A stretch of 49,630 bases of DNA from Candidatus Rokuibacteriota bacterium (GCA_016184365.1 JACPCW010000097.1:1-49630), one strand, 5' to 3'; shown: positions 37,518 to 45,373, numbered from the stretch's first letter. The notes: generated from the sequence alone by a model not told the origin. A program made the numbers and translations.

Positions 37518-38237
37518 ATGCGGATCGACGTCGTTCCGACCGCCGACGCCGTCACGCCGGACCGGGTCCGGAGCGTCACGGCGCTCGTCGTCGACGTCCT
37601 GCGGGCCAGCACCACGATCATCACGGCGCTCGCCAACGGCGCGACGGCGGTCGTGCCGGTCGCGGATCCCGACGAGGCGCGCCGGCGGGCCGGTCCGCGC
37701 ATGGTCGTCGCCGGCGAGCGCGGCGGTGAGAAGGTGCCCGGGTTCGACGCCGGCAACTCCCCGGTCGACTTCGCACAGCGCCCGATCGAGGGCCGGACCA
37801 TCGTCTTCACGACGTCGAACGGCACGCGCGCGCTGCTCGGCGTCCGGAACGCCTCGGCGATCGGCATCGCCGCGCTGATGAACGTCAGCGCCGCCGCGCA
37901 GTGGGCGGCCGCGCGCGGCGCCGACGTCACGGTGGTATGTGCCGGGGACCACGGCCGGCGGTCGCTCGAGGATTCCGTGTGCGCGGGCCTGCTCGTCGAA
38001 CGGCTGCGCGGGATCGTTCCCGACGCGCAGTGCACGCCGGACGCCGACGAGGCCGTGCAGACGGCGCGGCCCTACGAGAGGAGCCTCGAGCGCCTCGCGG
38101 AGGACTCGCGATGGGCGCGCCGGCTCATCGACGCGGGCCACGGCGCCGACGTGCGCGCCTGTTTCGTGCTGGACACGACGCTGCTCGTTCCCGTGTACCG
38201 GCCGGACGTTGACAAGATCGTTTTGACGCCACGATAA
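37518..38237 (+). CDS. comB: ComB-family 2-phosphosulfolactate phosphatase-like protein
   Basis: 239 residues of the ComB family: RIDVVPTADAVTPDRVRSVTALVVDVLRASTTIITALANGA, VAGERGGEKVPGFDAGNSPVDF, IVFTTSNGTRALLG, VVCAGDHGRRSLEDSVCAGLLVERL, ARACF-like VRACFVLDTTLLVPVY. ComB removes phosphate from 2-phosphosulfolactate on the coenzyme M route in methanogens; bacteria carry homologues whose role is often not known. No other coenzyme M gene is in the window. The position after argG, where argH often lies, is odd. The pgsA promoter overlaps its last codons. Confidence 0.88.
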   Translation: MRIDVVPTADAVTPDRVRSVTALVVDVLRASTTIITALANGATAVVPVADPDEARRRAGPRMVVAGERGGEKVPGFDAGNSPVDFAQRPIEGRTIVFTTSNGTRALLGVRNASAIGIAALMNVSAAAQWAAARGADVTVVCAGDHGRRSLEDSVCAGLLVERLRGIVPDAQCTPDADEAVQTARPYERSLERLAEDSRWARRLIDAGHGADVRACFVLDTTLLVPVYRPDVDKIVLTPR

Positions 38238-38238
38238 T
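38209..38238 (+). promoter_or_regulatory. strong sigma-70 type promoter for pgsA-plsY
   Basis: TTGACA (38209-38214) and GATAAT (38233-38238) with an 18-base spacer. It lies in the final codons of comB, and the comB stop is within the -10. CGAGGAGG (38253-38260) then precedes the GTG at 38275. Confidence 0.7.
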
Positions 38239-38274
38239 GGCCGCGGTCATTCGACGAGGAGGCACGGCGCCAGC

Positions 38275-38973
38275 GTGAATCTTCCGATCGGTCTCACGAT
38301 CACGCGCATCGTACTCGTCCCGCTCGTGATCCTCTTCCTCATCTCGTCCTCGCGGGTCCATGCCTTGATCGCCGCGGCCATCTTCATCGCCGCCGCGATC
38401 ACCGACTGGGCCGACGGCTTCTTCGCGCGGCGGCGCAACGAGGTCACGACGCTCGGGACGCTCCTCGATCCCATCGCCGACAAGCTCCTCGTCGCGGCGG
38501 CCCTCGTGTCGCTGCTGCAGATCGGCAAGCTCGAGGCGTGGATGGTCGTGGTCATCATCGGCCGCGAGCTCGCGGTCACCGGCCTCCGTGCCGTCGCCGC
38601 GAGCGTCGGCGTGATCGTGTCGGCGTCGCGCCTGGCCAAGTGGAAGACGGTGAGCCAGTACGTCGCGATCACGATGCTGATCGTGGAGAAGGGCGTCGAA
38701 GCCCCCGACTTCCACTTCGCCGCGATGGTCGTCCTCTGGGCCGCGCTGGCGCTGACGGTCGTGTCCGCGATCGGCTACTTCTACCGCGTCGTCGGCCTGA
38801 TCGCGTGGGCGCTTCAGACCGGGGCCGACGTGGAGCAGGTGAAGCGGGCCGAAGAGACGCCGGCCCAGCTGCTCCGGCAGCCATCCGGGAGCCCCGACAT
38901 GGCCCCCGGTCCCGCAGCGCTCGGGGCGCCCCGGGAGACCCGTGGCGGTCCGAGAATCTCCGCGCGTCCGTAA
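38275..38973 (+). CDS. pgsA: CDP-diacylglycerol-glycerol-3-phosphate 3-phosphatidyltransferase with a repeat-encoded tail
   Basis: Membrane enzyme that starts phosphatidylglycerol synthesis. The CDP-alcohol phosphotransferase signature is complete: Asp44, Asp47-Gly48, Ala51-Arg52, Gly61, Asp65 and Asp69 (TDWADGFFARR ... LGTLLDPIADK). About five or six membrane helices are seen. The normal protein ends near residue 203; the last 29 residues (SGSPDMAPGPAALG...) come from palindromic repeat R8. With plsY and gpsA it forms a phospholipid block. GTG start with CGAGGAGG upstream. Confidence 0.93.
   Translation: MNLPIGLTITRIVLVPLVILFLISSSRVHALIAAAIFIAAAITDWADGFFARRRNEVTTLGTLLDPIADKLLVAAALVSLLQIGKLEAWMVVVIIGRELAVTGLRAVAASVGVIVSASRLAKWKTVSQYVAITMLIVEKGVEAPDFHFAAMVVLWAALALTVVSAIGYFYRVVGLIAWALQTGADVEQVKRAEETPAQLLRQPSGSPDMAPGPAALGAPRETRGGPRISARP
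38886..38960 (+). repeat. dispersed palindromic repeat, copy R8 (forward), inside the 3' end of pgsA
   Basis: CGGGAGCC and GGCCCCCG flank the loop CCGACAT; then GTCCCGCAGCGCTCGGGGCGC and CCCGGGAGACCCGTGGC follow. It is open in the pgsA frame and encodes its last 25 or so residues. plsY starts 31 bases after it. Confidence 0.75.
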
Positions 38974-38979
38974 CGGCGG

Positions 38980-38985
38980 TATCAT
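38980..38985 (+). promoter_or_regulatory. candidate -10 element of plsY (leaderless arrangement)
   Basis: TATCAT (5 of 6 to consensus) ends 6 bases before the GTG at 38992. No clear -35. Confidence 0.4.
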
Positions 38986-38991
38986 CCTTCC

Positions 38992-39618
38992 GTGGTCGTG
39001 ACTGCGGCGCTTGCCCTCGCCGCTGCCTACCTGATCGGCGCGCTTCCCATCGGCTTCCTGATCGCGCGGGCGTTCGGGCTCGGCGACATCCGGCGGCATG
39101 GCAGCGGGAACATCGGGGCGACGAACGTGCTCCGGACGCTGGGGAAGGGCCCGGCGGTGCTGACGCTCGTCGGCGACATCGTGAAGGGGTGGCTCGCCGT
39201 CTGGGCGGCGACGGCCATCAGCGGTCACGGCCACGTCACCGCCACCGCGGCCGTGCTCGCCGTCGTCGGCAACTGCTGGTCCGTGTTCCTCGGGTTCCGC
39301 GGTGGCAAAGGCGTCGCGACGGGTCTCGGCGCGATGCTCCGCCTCGTGCCGTGGGCGACGCTGCCCGCGGCCGCCGTCTGGCTCGCCGTCGCGGGCACGT
39401 TCCGCTACGCGTCGCTCGCGTCGCTCACGGCCGCCGTGTGCATTCCGCTCGGCGTGCTCGCGTACGCCGTGGCCGGGCGGGCGTTCGGCTACGGCTGGCC
39501 CGAGGTCGCGGCCACGGCCATGATCGCCGCCATCGTCGTCCTGCGGCATCACGAGAACATCGCGCGCCTGCGGTCCGGCACCGAGACGCGCATCGGGCAG
39601 CGGAGCGCCACGGCGTGA
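38992..39618 (+). CDS. plsY: glycerol-3-phosphate acyltransferase PlsY
   Basis: Membrane enzyme that acylates glycerol-3-phosphate from acyl phosphate. The protein has 208 residues and about five helices. The three family motifs are present: IRRHGSGNIGATNVLRTLGKGPA, VFLGFRGGKGVATGLGAML and the C-terminal IAAIVVLRHHENIARLRSGTETRIG. It starts at GTG 38992. Its stop codon begins the first copy of a local direct repeat. Confidence 0.95.
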   Translation: MVVTAALALAAAYLIGALPIGFLIARAFGLGDIRRHGSGNIGATNVLRTLGKGPAVLTLVGDIVKGWLAVWAATAISGHGHVTATAAVLAVVGNCWSVFLGFRGGKGVATGLGAMLRLVPWATLPAAAVWLAVAGTFRYASLASLTAAVCIPLGVLAYAVAGRAFGYGWPEVAATAMIAAIVVLRHHENIARLRSGTETRIGQRSATA

Positions 39619-39793
39619 TGGTTGGGCGCAGCCGCAGCACGACGCGGAGCCGGAGGCGGAGCGGGTGCGAGGCGCGTCTGTGATGGTTGGGCGCAGCCGG
39701 AGCACGACGCGGAGCCCGCAGTGGGAGGTGAGGCCGTTCGACGGCCGAGCCGACACTACGATGGATCGGAGCGGGTGCGAGGCGCGTCTGTGA
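39616..39793 (+). repeat. local partial duplications between plsY and gpsA
   Basis: A 36-base element beginning at the plsY stop (39616-39651) recurs with one mismatch at 39681-39716. A 27-base element (39657-39683) recurs exactly at 39767-39793, where its last bases are the gpsA start GTG. The second half of the junction also has TACGAT at 39757-39762, a possible -10. No gene is seen in 39619-39789. Confidence 0.85.
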
Positions 39794-40779
39794 CGATCGG
39801 CGTGATCGGCGGCGGGAGCTGGGGCACCGCGCTCGCGATGCATCTGCGCCGCGCGGGGTCGTCGGTGCAGCTCTGGGCGCGCGAGCCCGAGGTCGTCGAC
39901 GGGATCCGTCGTGAGGGCCGCAATCCCTGGTACCTGTCGGACGTGCCGATGCCTCCGGGCATCCGTGTCACGGGCGATCTCGCCGAGGCCGTCGCCGGGG
40001 CCGAGATGCTCGTCATCGCGGTGCCGTCGGAGTTCGTCGCGCGAACGGTGGCGGCGATCGAACGGATCCCGGCCGGCGCCGACGTCGTGTCGGCGACGAA
40101 GGGGTTCGATCCGGAGCGGCACGTCCGCATGACCGAGCTCGTCGGCGAGCGGTTTCCCGGCGTGCCCGTCGCCGCGTTGTCCGGTCCGACGTTCGCGCGC
40201 GAAGTGGCCGCCGGCCAGCCGACGGCCGCGGTCGTCGCCGCGGCCGACGCGGCGCTCGCCGAGCGCGTCCAGCGGCGGCTCGGCACGCGCGAGTTCCGCC
40301 TCTACACTAACCGGGATGTCGTCGGCGTCGAGACGGGAGGCGCCCTGAAGAACGTGATCGCGATTGCGACGGGCCTGGCCGACGGCCTCGATCTCGGCCA
40401 GAACGCCCGGGCGGCGCTGGTGACGCGCGGGCTCGCGGAGATGACGCGGCTCGCGGTCGCGCTCGGCGGCCACCCCGGGACGCTCGCCGGTCTCGCCGGC
40501 CTCGGCGATCTCGTGCTGACGTGCACGGGCACGCTCTCGCGCAACCACACGCTCGGGATGGAGCTCGCGAAGGGCGGCACGCTCGCCGCGTTCGAGGGTG
40601 GCACGCGCATGATCGCGGAAGGCGTGCGGACCGCACGCTCGGCGGATGCGCTTGCCGCGCGCCACGCGGTGAGCCTGCCGATCACGCGCGAGGTGGCCGC
40701 GGTGCTGTTCGAGGCGAAGCCGGCGCGCGAGGCGCTCGCGTCGCTGCTCGACCGGCCGGCCGCGCGCGAGGACCGCTGA
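39790..40779 (+). CDS. gpsA: NAD(P)H-dependent glycerol-3-phosphate dehydrogenase
   Basis: Reduces dihydroxyacetone phosphate to sn-glycerol-3-phosphate, the substrate of PlsY. The protein has 329 residues: dinucleotide motif IGVIGGGSWGTALAMHL, VIAVPSEFVARTV, SATKGFDPERHVRMTELV, LSGPTFAREVAAGQPTA, ETGGALKNVIAIATGLADGL with the catalytic Lys, and GLGDLVLTCTGTLSRNHTLG. The GTG at 39790 lies at the end of a 27-base direct repeat. galT begins at its stop (TGATG). Confidence 0.96.
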   Translation: MTIGVIGGGSWGTALAMHLRRAGSSVQLWAREPEVVDGIRREGRNPWYLSDVPMPPGIRVTGDLAEAVAGAEMLVIAVPSEFVARTVAAIERIPAGADVVSATKGFDPERHVRMTELVGERFPGVPVAALSGPTFAREVAAGQPTAAVVAAADAALAERVQRRLGTREFRLYTNRDVVGVETGGALKNVIAIATGLADGLDLGQNARAALVTRGLAEMTRLAVALGGHPGTLAGLAGLGDLVLTCTGTLSRNHTLGMELAKGGTLAAFEGGTRMIAEGVRTARSADALAARHAVSLPITREVAAVLFEAKPAREALASLLDRPAAREDR

Positions 40780-41786
40780 TGCCGGAGCTTCGCAAGGATC
40801 CCGTCGTCGGGCGCTGGGTGATCATCTCCACCGAGCGCGCGCGCCGGCCGACCGACTTCGCGCCCGATCCCGTCCGCCCGCGCGCGACGCACTGCGTGTT
40901 TTGCGCGGGCAGTGAGGACAGGACGCCGCCCGAGATCACCGCCGGCCGCGCGCCCGGGTTGCCCGCGAACGGTCCCGGCTGGACGTATCGCGTCGTCGCC
41001 AACAAGTTCCCGGCGCTCCGCATCGAAGGCGATCTCGAGCCCGAAGGCGAAGGGATGTTCGACCGCATGAACGGCGTCGGCGCCCACGAGGTCGTGATCG
41101 AGACGCCGGATCACGCGGCGACGCTCGCGACGATGCCGCTCGACCACGTCGCCGACGTGCTCGGCGCCTATCGCGAGCGGCTGCGCGATCTCAAGAAGGA
41201 TCCGCGGTTCGAGTACGTGCTCGTGTTCAAGAACCACGGCGAGGCCGCCGGCGCGTCGCTCGAGCATCCGCATTCACAGCTCATCGCGACGCCGATCACG
41301 CCGATCATGGTCGTCGAAGAGCTCGAAGGCTCGGCCCGCTACTGGGAGCGCCACGAGCGCTGCGTGTGGTGCGACATCGTGCGACAGGAGCGCCGCGCCC
41401 GCGGCCGCGTCATCCTCGAGGCGAACGGCTTCATCGCGCTGGCGCCGTTCGCGCCGCGGTTTCCGTTCGAGACGTGGATCCTGCCGACGCGCCACCGGTC
41501 CGCGTTCGAGGAGTCGGAGATCGACGAGCTGCGCGGGCTCGCCGCGATGCTGCAGGAGTTCCTCGGGCGGCTGAACGGAATCCTCCACGAGCCGCCCTTC
41601 AATTTCATGCTCCACACGGCGCCGCTCCGCGATTCGCCGCAGGAGCATTTCCACTGGCACCTCGAAGTGATTCCGAAGCTGACGCGCGTCGCGGGCTTCG
41701 AGTGGGGCAGCGGGTTCTTCATCAACTCGGTGCCGCCGGAAGCCGCCGCGGCCGCGCTGCGGGGCGACGACGCGCCCTCGGGCTGA
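40779..41786 (+). CDS. galT: galactose-1-phosphate uridylyltransferase
   Basis: Class I GalT, exchanging UMP between UDP-glucose and galactose-1-phosphate. The protein has 335 residues: zinc-type Cys39/Cys42 (HCVFCAGSEDRTPPE), VVANKFPAL, HEVVIETPDH, FKNHGEAAGASLEHPHSQLIATP with the nucleotidylated His in His163-Pro-His165, a second CVWC pair, and the HFHWHLEVIPKLT metal motif. No galK or galE is near. It may instead be a related sugar-phosphate nucleotidyltransferase. The stop is followed by the tRNA cluster. Confidence 0.9.
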   Translation: MPELRKDPVVGRWVIISTERARRPTDFAPDPVRPRATHCVFCAGSEDRTPPEITAGRAPGLPANGPGWTYRVVANKFPALRIEGDLEPEGEGMFDRMNGVGAHEVVIETPDHAATLATMPLDHVADVLGAYRERLRDLKKDPRFEYVLVFKNHGEAAGASLEHPHSQLIATPITPIMVVEELEGSARYWERHERCVWCDIVRQERRARGRVILEANGFIALAPFAPRFPFETWILPTRHRSAFEESEIDELRGLAAMLQEFLGRLNGILHEPPFNFMLHTAPLRDSPQEHFHWHLEVIPKLTRVAGFEWGSGFFINSVPPEAAAAALRGDDAPSG

Positions 41787-41830
41787 CCGGCCGCTTCCTC
41801 CATGTGGTAGAATCGGTTGTCTTTTTCGGC

Positions 41831-41905
<75 letters not shown>

Positions 41906-41921
41906 GCACTCCTTCTCCACC

Positions 41922-41996
41922 GGTCGGCGAGCCAAGTGGTAAGGCGCGGGTCTGCAAAACCCGTATTCGTGAGTTCGATTCTCACCGCCGCCTCCA
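41922..41996 (+). tRNA. tRNA-Cys (anticodon GCA) with an irregular acceptor stem
   Basis: D-arm GCC-AAGTGGTAA-GGC, anticodon arm CGGGT-CTGCAAA-ACCCG (GCA at 41954-41956), T-arm GTGAG-TTCGATT-CTCAC, and encoded CCA are all normal. The 5' acceptor side is GGTCGGCG. It pairs with the 3' side CGCCGCC only if T41924 is bulged out, which then leaves one base (A41930) instead of two before the D-stem. A straight 7-base register has three mismatches. Confidence 0.8.
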
Positions 41997-42033
41997 TCAT
42001 TTATTCTCCGGGCATGTGCTCGGCACGAAACAC

Positions 42034-42120
42034 GGGGGCGTGGCGGAACGGGGACACGCGGAGCGCTTAAAACGCTCTGTCCGAAAGGACTTGCAGGTTC
42101 GAATCCTGCCGCCCCTACCA
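42034..42120 (+). tRNA. tRNA-Leu (anticodon TAA)
   Basis: Class II tRNA with encoded CCA. Acceptor GGGGGCG pairs with CGCCCCT, anticodon stem-loop GAGCG-CTTAAAA-CGCTC gives TAA, long variable arm GTCC-GAAA-GGAC, T-loop TTCGAAT. The anticodon loop is not interrupted. A long ORF continues in frame from its 3' end without a gap. Confidence 0.95.
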
Positions 42121-42744
42121 ATCACCCGTTCGCCGGAACGTGCGTACAGCTACCTGCTCGGTATTTACCTGGGCGACGGCCATATCGGGCGTGCCAACGC
42201 TCGAGCGAAGACCGCGTACCGGCTTCAGATCTATCTCAACGCGAAGCAACATGACGTCATCGCGCGCGTTGTCGCGGCGATCGGCACGATCATGCCCGAC
42301 CGGTCCGTCACGTCGGTGCCTCACACCGGAGCGATCGCCCTCAGCATCTACTCGTCGGCCTGGCCGTGGCTGTTTCCGCAACATGGACCGGGGCGAAAGC
42401 ACACCCGGGTCATCCGTCTCGAGCCGTGGCAGGCGGCGGTCGTGCAGCAGTGTCCGGAGGAGTTTCTTCGTGGACTGATCGAGTCGGACGGCTGCCGGCA
42501 CCGCCGGATGGTAGGCGGCCGCAACTACCCGGCGTACGCGTTCAAGAACCACTCGACCGACATTCTCGGATTGTTCACCTGGGCCTGTGACCTCGTCGGT
42601 CTACGCTGGCGACGTGCGAACCGAGTCACCATCTCGATCGCGCGCCGTCCGGAGGTCGCGCGACTCGACGCGATGTTTGGCGTGACGAGCGAGTCGCCGT
42701 CGCAGCCAGGCACCCCGATGACCGACCCAGCCGGTTCTTGTTGA
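42091..42744 (+). CDS. LAGLIDADG-type two-motif protein whose frame opens from within tRNA-Leu
   Basis: 217 residues if the TTG at 42091, in the tRNA-Leu variable/T-arm region, is the start. After the tRNA there is no ATG, GTG or TTG codon in frame before the first motif, so translation must begin inside the tRNA (TTG 42091, GTG 42040) or at an unusual codon. Two LAGLIDADG-like motifs are seen: YLLGIYLGDG (residues 21-30) and FLRGLIESDG (125-134), each ending Asp-Gly. Between and after lie PQHGPGRKHTRVIRLEPWQ, FKNHSTDILGLFTWACDLVGL and VTISIARRPEVARLD, as I recall from actinobacterial homing-endonuclease-like proteins that often also have an N-terminal helix-turn-helix; none is present here. 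Base composition looks somewhat less GC-rich than the neighbours. Confidence 0.75.
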   Translation: MQVRILPPLPITRSPERAYSYLLGIYLGDGHIGRANARAKTAYRLQIYLNAKQHDVIARVVAAIGTIMPDRSVTSVPHTGAIALSIYSSAWPWLFPQHGPGRKHTRVIRLEPWQAAVVQQCPEEFLRGLIESDGCRHRRMVGGRNYPAYAFKNHSTDILGLFTWACDLVGLRWRRANRVTISIARRPEVARLDAMFGVTSESPSQPGTPMTDPAGSC

Positions 42745-42770
42745 CCTGCTTTCGGTGCTCCGCCTACACT
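42741..42770 (+). promoter_or_regulatory. sigma-70 type promoter of the small lipoprotein gene
   Basis: TTGACC (42741-42746) and TACACT (42765-42770) with an 18-base spacer; the -10 ends 10 bases before the ATG at 42781, so little or no leader is expected. The -35 overlaps the stop of the LAGLIDADG ORF. Confidence 0.6.
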
Positions 42771-42780
42771 CAGGGCCCCC

Positions 42781-43020
42781 ATGCGAATCGTTGCGGTGGT
42801 CGCGACCGTCCTCCTCCTCACCGGCTGCGCGACGTCCGCCCGCATCGCGAAGAGCACCAAGGAGACCATTACGTGGGCGAGCTGGGAGCACTTCGTGTTC
42901 TCCACGAAGGCGAACTGGCAGATCTTCCACTACTGGAACGCCACCGCTACCCGGAAGGACGCCGAGATCGCGAAGCGTCAGGGCGGGTGGTGGGGCGACG
43001 AAGTGCCCGTCTCGGACTAG
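42781..43020 (+). CDS. small putative lipoprotein
   Basis: 79 residues. The signal is short and typical (MRIVAVVATVLLLTGC), with the lipobox LTGC and the lipid Cys at residue 16. The mature part is about 63 residues, aromatic-rich (WASWEHFVFSTKANWQIFHYWN) and ends WWGDEVPVSD. I recognise no family. It lies 65 bases before lgt, the enzyme that would lipidate it, which may be coincidence. Confidence 0.75.
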   Translation: MRIVAVVATVLLLTGCATSARIAKSTKETITWASWEHFVFSTKANWQIFHYWNATATRKDAEIAKRQGGWWGDEVPVSD

Positions 43021-43085
43021 CTGATCGTCCGCCCGGCGCGCGCCGATTTGGTCGTGGCGCGGTGGCGGGATATCTTACGTCCGTC

Positions 43086-43877
43086 ATGTTCGTCTCGCCC
43101 GGCGCCATCGCGTTCCAGCTCGGTCCGGTCGTCATCCGCTGGTACGGCATCCTGATGGCGCTGTCGATCGTCCTCGGGCTCTGGCTCGGCCATCGCGAAG
43201 CCAAGCGCCAGGGCCTGCCGGCGGAAGACATCATCAGCGCCAGCCAGTGGGCGATTCTCGCGGGGCTGCTCGGCGCGCGCGTGTACGAAGTGATCTTCAA
43301 CTGGGATTACTACGGCCAGTACCCGTCGAAGATCATCGCCGTCTGGGAGGGCGGCCTCGCGATGCACGGCGGTCTCATCGTCGGCCCGCTCGTAGGCGCG
43401 TGGCTCGCGTACCGGTGGCGGCTGCCGGTGCTCCGCGGTCTGGACGTCGCAGCACCGTATATCGCCATCGGGCAGGCGATCGGGCGCTGGGGCAACTTCT
43501 TCAACGAAGAGGCCTTCGGACGTCCGACGGATCTGCCGTGGAAGCTCTACATCTCGCCGCCGCACCGGCCGCCCGGCTTCACCCAGTACGATTTCTTTCA
43601 TCCGACCTTTCTCTACGAGTCGCTCTGGGACCTCGGCGTGTTCGCCGTGCTCGTCTTTGCGCTCCGTGAGCGGTTCCGGCCGCATCCCGGCGCGATTTTC
43701 TTCGCGTACGTCGGGCTCTACTCGGTCGGACGCTTCATGATCGAAGGCCTCCGTCTCGACAGCTTCTGGCTCGGCGGCATCCGCGTCCCGCAGGCCGCCA
43801 GCGTCGTCGGCGTCGCCGTCGCGATCATCGGGCTGATCTGGACGCACCGTCGCAGCGCCGCCGCGCCCGCGCACTGA
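43086..43877 (+). CDS. lgt: prolipoprotein diacylglyceryl transferase
   Basis: Membrane enzyme that transfers diacylglycerol from phosphatidylglycerol to the lipobox Cys. The protein has 263 residues and about seven helices. The Lgt signature is clear: YIAIGQAIGRWGNFFNEEAFGRPTDLPW, with HPTFLYESLWDLG and GLYSVGRFMIEGLRLDS. TTGGTC (43048-43053) and TATCTT (43071-43076) with a 17-base spacer could be its promoter, again close to the start codon. Confidence 0.95.
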   Translation: MFVSPGAIAFQLGPVVIRWYGILMALSIVLGLWLGHREAKRQGLPAEDIISASQWAILAGLLGARVYEVIFNWDYYGQYPSKIIAVWEGGLAMHGGLIVGPLVGAWLAYRWRLPVLRGLDVAAPYIAIGQAIGRWGNFFNEEAFGRPTDLPWKLYISPPHRPPGFTQYDFFHPTFLYESLWDLGVFAVLVFALRERFRPHPGAIFFAYVGLYSVGRFMIEGLRLDSFWLGGIRVPQAASVVGVAVAIIGLIWTHRRSAAAPAH

Positions 43878-43927
43878 CCCGCGCCGGTACAATCGATGCG
43901 AGGCGGCTTCGCGCCGCCACCTGAGCC

Positions 43928-45331
43928 GTGAGCAGCATCCAGGTCGACCAGGTCGGTCCTTACCTCTGGCGGATCCCGCCCGACGCGCGCCCCGGCATGC
44001 GGGTCCCGGCGTTCGTCGTCGCGGACGCCGGATTGATGGCGCACCTCAGATCGGATGCGTCGCTCCAGCAGCTCGCCAACGGCGCCACGCTGCCCGGCAT
44101 CGTGAAGGGCGCGTATGCGATGCCCGACATCCATCAGGGCTACGGGCTCCCCGTCGGCGGCGTGGTCGCGACGGACGCCGAGCATGGGGTCATCAGCCCG
44201 GGCGCGATCGGGTTCGACATCAACTGCGGCGTCCGGCTCCTCGCGACACCGCTCGCGGAGGACGCCGTGACGCCGCGGCTGCGCGAGCTGGTCGATGCGC
44301 TGTACCGGGCCATCCCGACGGGTGTCGGCAGCAAGGGACGCCTCACGCTGGATGCGCGCGAGACGGCTGCGGTGATGGCCGACGGCGCGCGCTGGGCCGT
44401 GGCCCAGGGCCACGGACTCGCCGAGGACGTGCAGCGAATCGAATCCGACGGGAGCCTCGCCGGTGCGGCGCCCGACCGCGTCTCGCCGCAGGCGATCGAG
44501 CGCGGGCGACGCCAGCTCGGCACCCTCGGCTCGGGCAACCACTTCCTCGAAGTCCAGGTCGTCGATGAAATCTTCGACGCCGAGGCCGCGGCGGCCTTCG
44601 GCGTCCGCGCCGGGCAGGTCACCGTCATGATCCACACCGGCTCGCGCGGCCTCGGGCACCAGGTGTGTACCGACTTCCTGCGCAGCACGGAGTCGGCGCT
44701 GAAGCGCTACGGGATCACCGTGCCGGACCGCCAGCTCGCGTGCGCGCCCGTGGATTCTCCGGAAGCGCGCGCGTATCTCGGCGCGATGCGCGCGGCGGCG
44801 AACTTCGCGTTCGCCAACCGCCAGGTGCTGACGCACTGGACGCGCGGCGTGCTGCTCGACGTGCTCGGTGTGGCCGCGGCGGACGTCCGGGTCGTGTACG
44901 ACGTGGCGCACAACATCGCGAAGGAGGAAGAGCACGACGTCGACGGTCGGCGCCGGCGCGTGTTCGTCCATCGCAAGGGCGCGACGCGGGCATTCCCGGG
45001 CCAGCCCGTCATCGTGCCGGGCGACATGGGCCGGTACTCGTTCCTGCTGCGCGGGTCGGAGGTCGCGATGCGCGAGACGTTCGGCAGCACGTGCCACGGC
45101 GCAGGGCGGCTGATGAGTCGCACCGCGGCGGTGAAGGCGGCGCGCGGCCGCCGGATCGTCGACGAGCTCGCCGCGCGGGGCGTGCACGCCCGCGCGACGG
45201 GCCGCGACGCGCTCGCCGAGGAGATGCCGGAGGCGTACAAGGACGTGAAAGACGTCGTCGACGTCGTGCACCGCTTCGGGATCTCGACGCGCGTCGCGCG
45301 ACTGCGCCCGATCGGCGTGATCAAGGGCTGA
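43928..45331 (+). CDS. rtcB: RtcB RNA ligase
   Basis: RtcB joins 2',3'-cyclic phosphate and 5'-OH RNA ends with GTP and Mn2+. The protein has 467 residues from the GTG at 43928: MPDIHQGYGLPVGGVVAT, GAIGFDINCGVRLL with metal ligands Asp97 and Cys100, LGSGNHFLEVQVV, HTGSRGLGHQV, VYDVAHNIAKEEEH, and GSTCHGAGRLMSRT with the His that carries GMP in the family. No archease or RtcA/RtcR gene is near. Confidence 0.95.
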   Translation: MSSIQVDQVGPYLWRIPPDARPGMRVPAFVVADAGLMAHLRSDASLQQLANGATLPGIVKGAYAMPDIHQGYGLPVGGVVATDAEHGVISPGAIGFDINCGVRLLATPLAEDAVTPRLRELVDALYRAIPTGVGSKGRLTLDARETAAVMADGARWAVAQGHGLAEDVQRIESDGSLAGAAPDRVSPQAIERGRRQLGTLGSGNHFLEVQVVDEIFDAEAAAAFGVRAGQVTVMIHTGSRGLGHQVCTDFLRSTESALKRYGITVPDRQLACAPVDSPEARAYLGAMRAAANFAFANRQVLTHWTRGVLLDVLGVAAADVRVVYDVAHNIAKEEEHDVDGRRRRVFVHRKGATRAFPGQPVIVPGDMGRYSFLLRGSEVAMRETFGSTCHGAGRLMSRTAAVKAARGRRIVDELAARGVHARATGRDALAEEMPEAYKDVKDVVDVVHRFGISTRVARLRPIGVIKG

Positions 45332-45361
45332 CCGCCCGCCAGGCGCCCGGAATCCGCGTGA

Positions 45362-45367
45362 TACACT
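45362..45367 (+). promoter_or_regulatory. candidate -10 element of the radical SAM gene (leaderless arrangement)
   Basis: TACACT ends 6 bases before the ATG at 45374. It is the same hexamer as the -10 of the small lipoprotein gene. Confidence 0.4.
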
Positions 45368-45373
45368 GATGCG

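Noticed and set aside
38125..40665. Minus-strand open frame opposite pgsA, plsY and gpsA
   Set aside because: Antisense shadow with a biased composition; no conserved motif, and the plus-strand genes are unambiguous.
42034..42120. Group I intron in tRNA-Leu(TAA)
   Set aside because: The anticodon loop is intact and the tRNA has normal length; the LAGLIDADG ORF is after the tRNA, not inside it.
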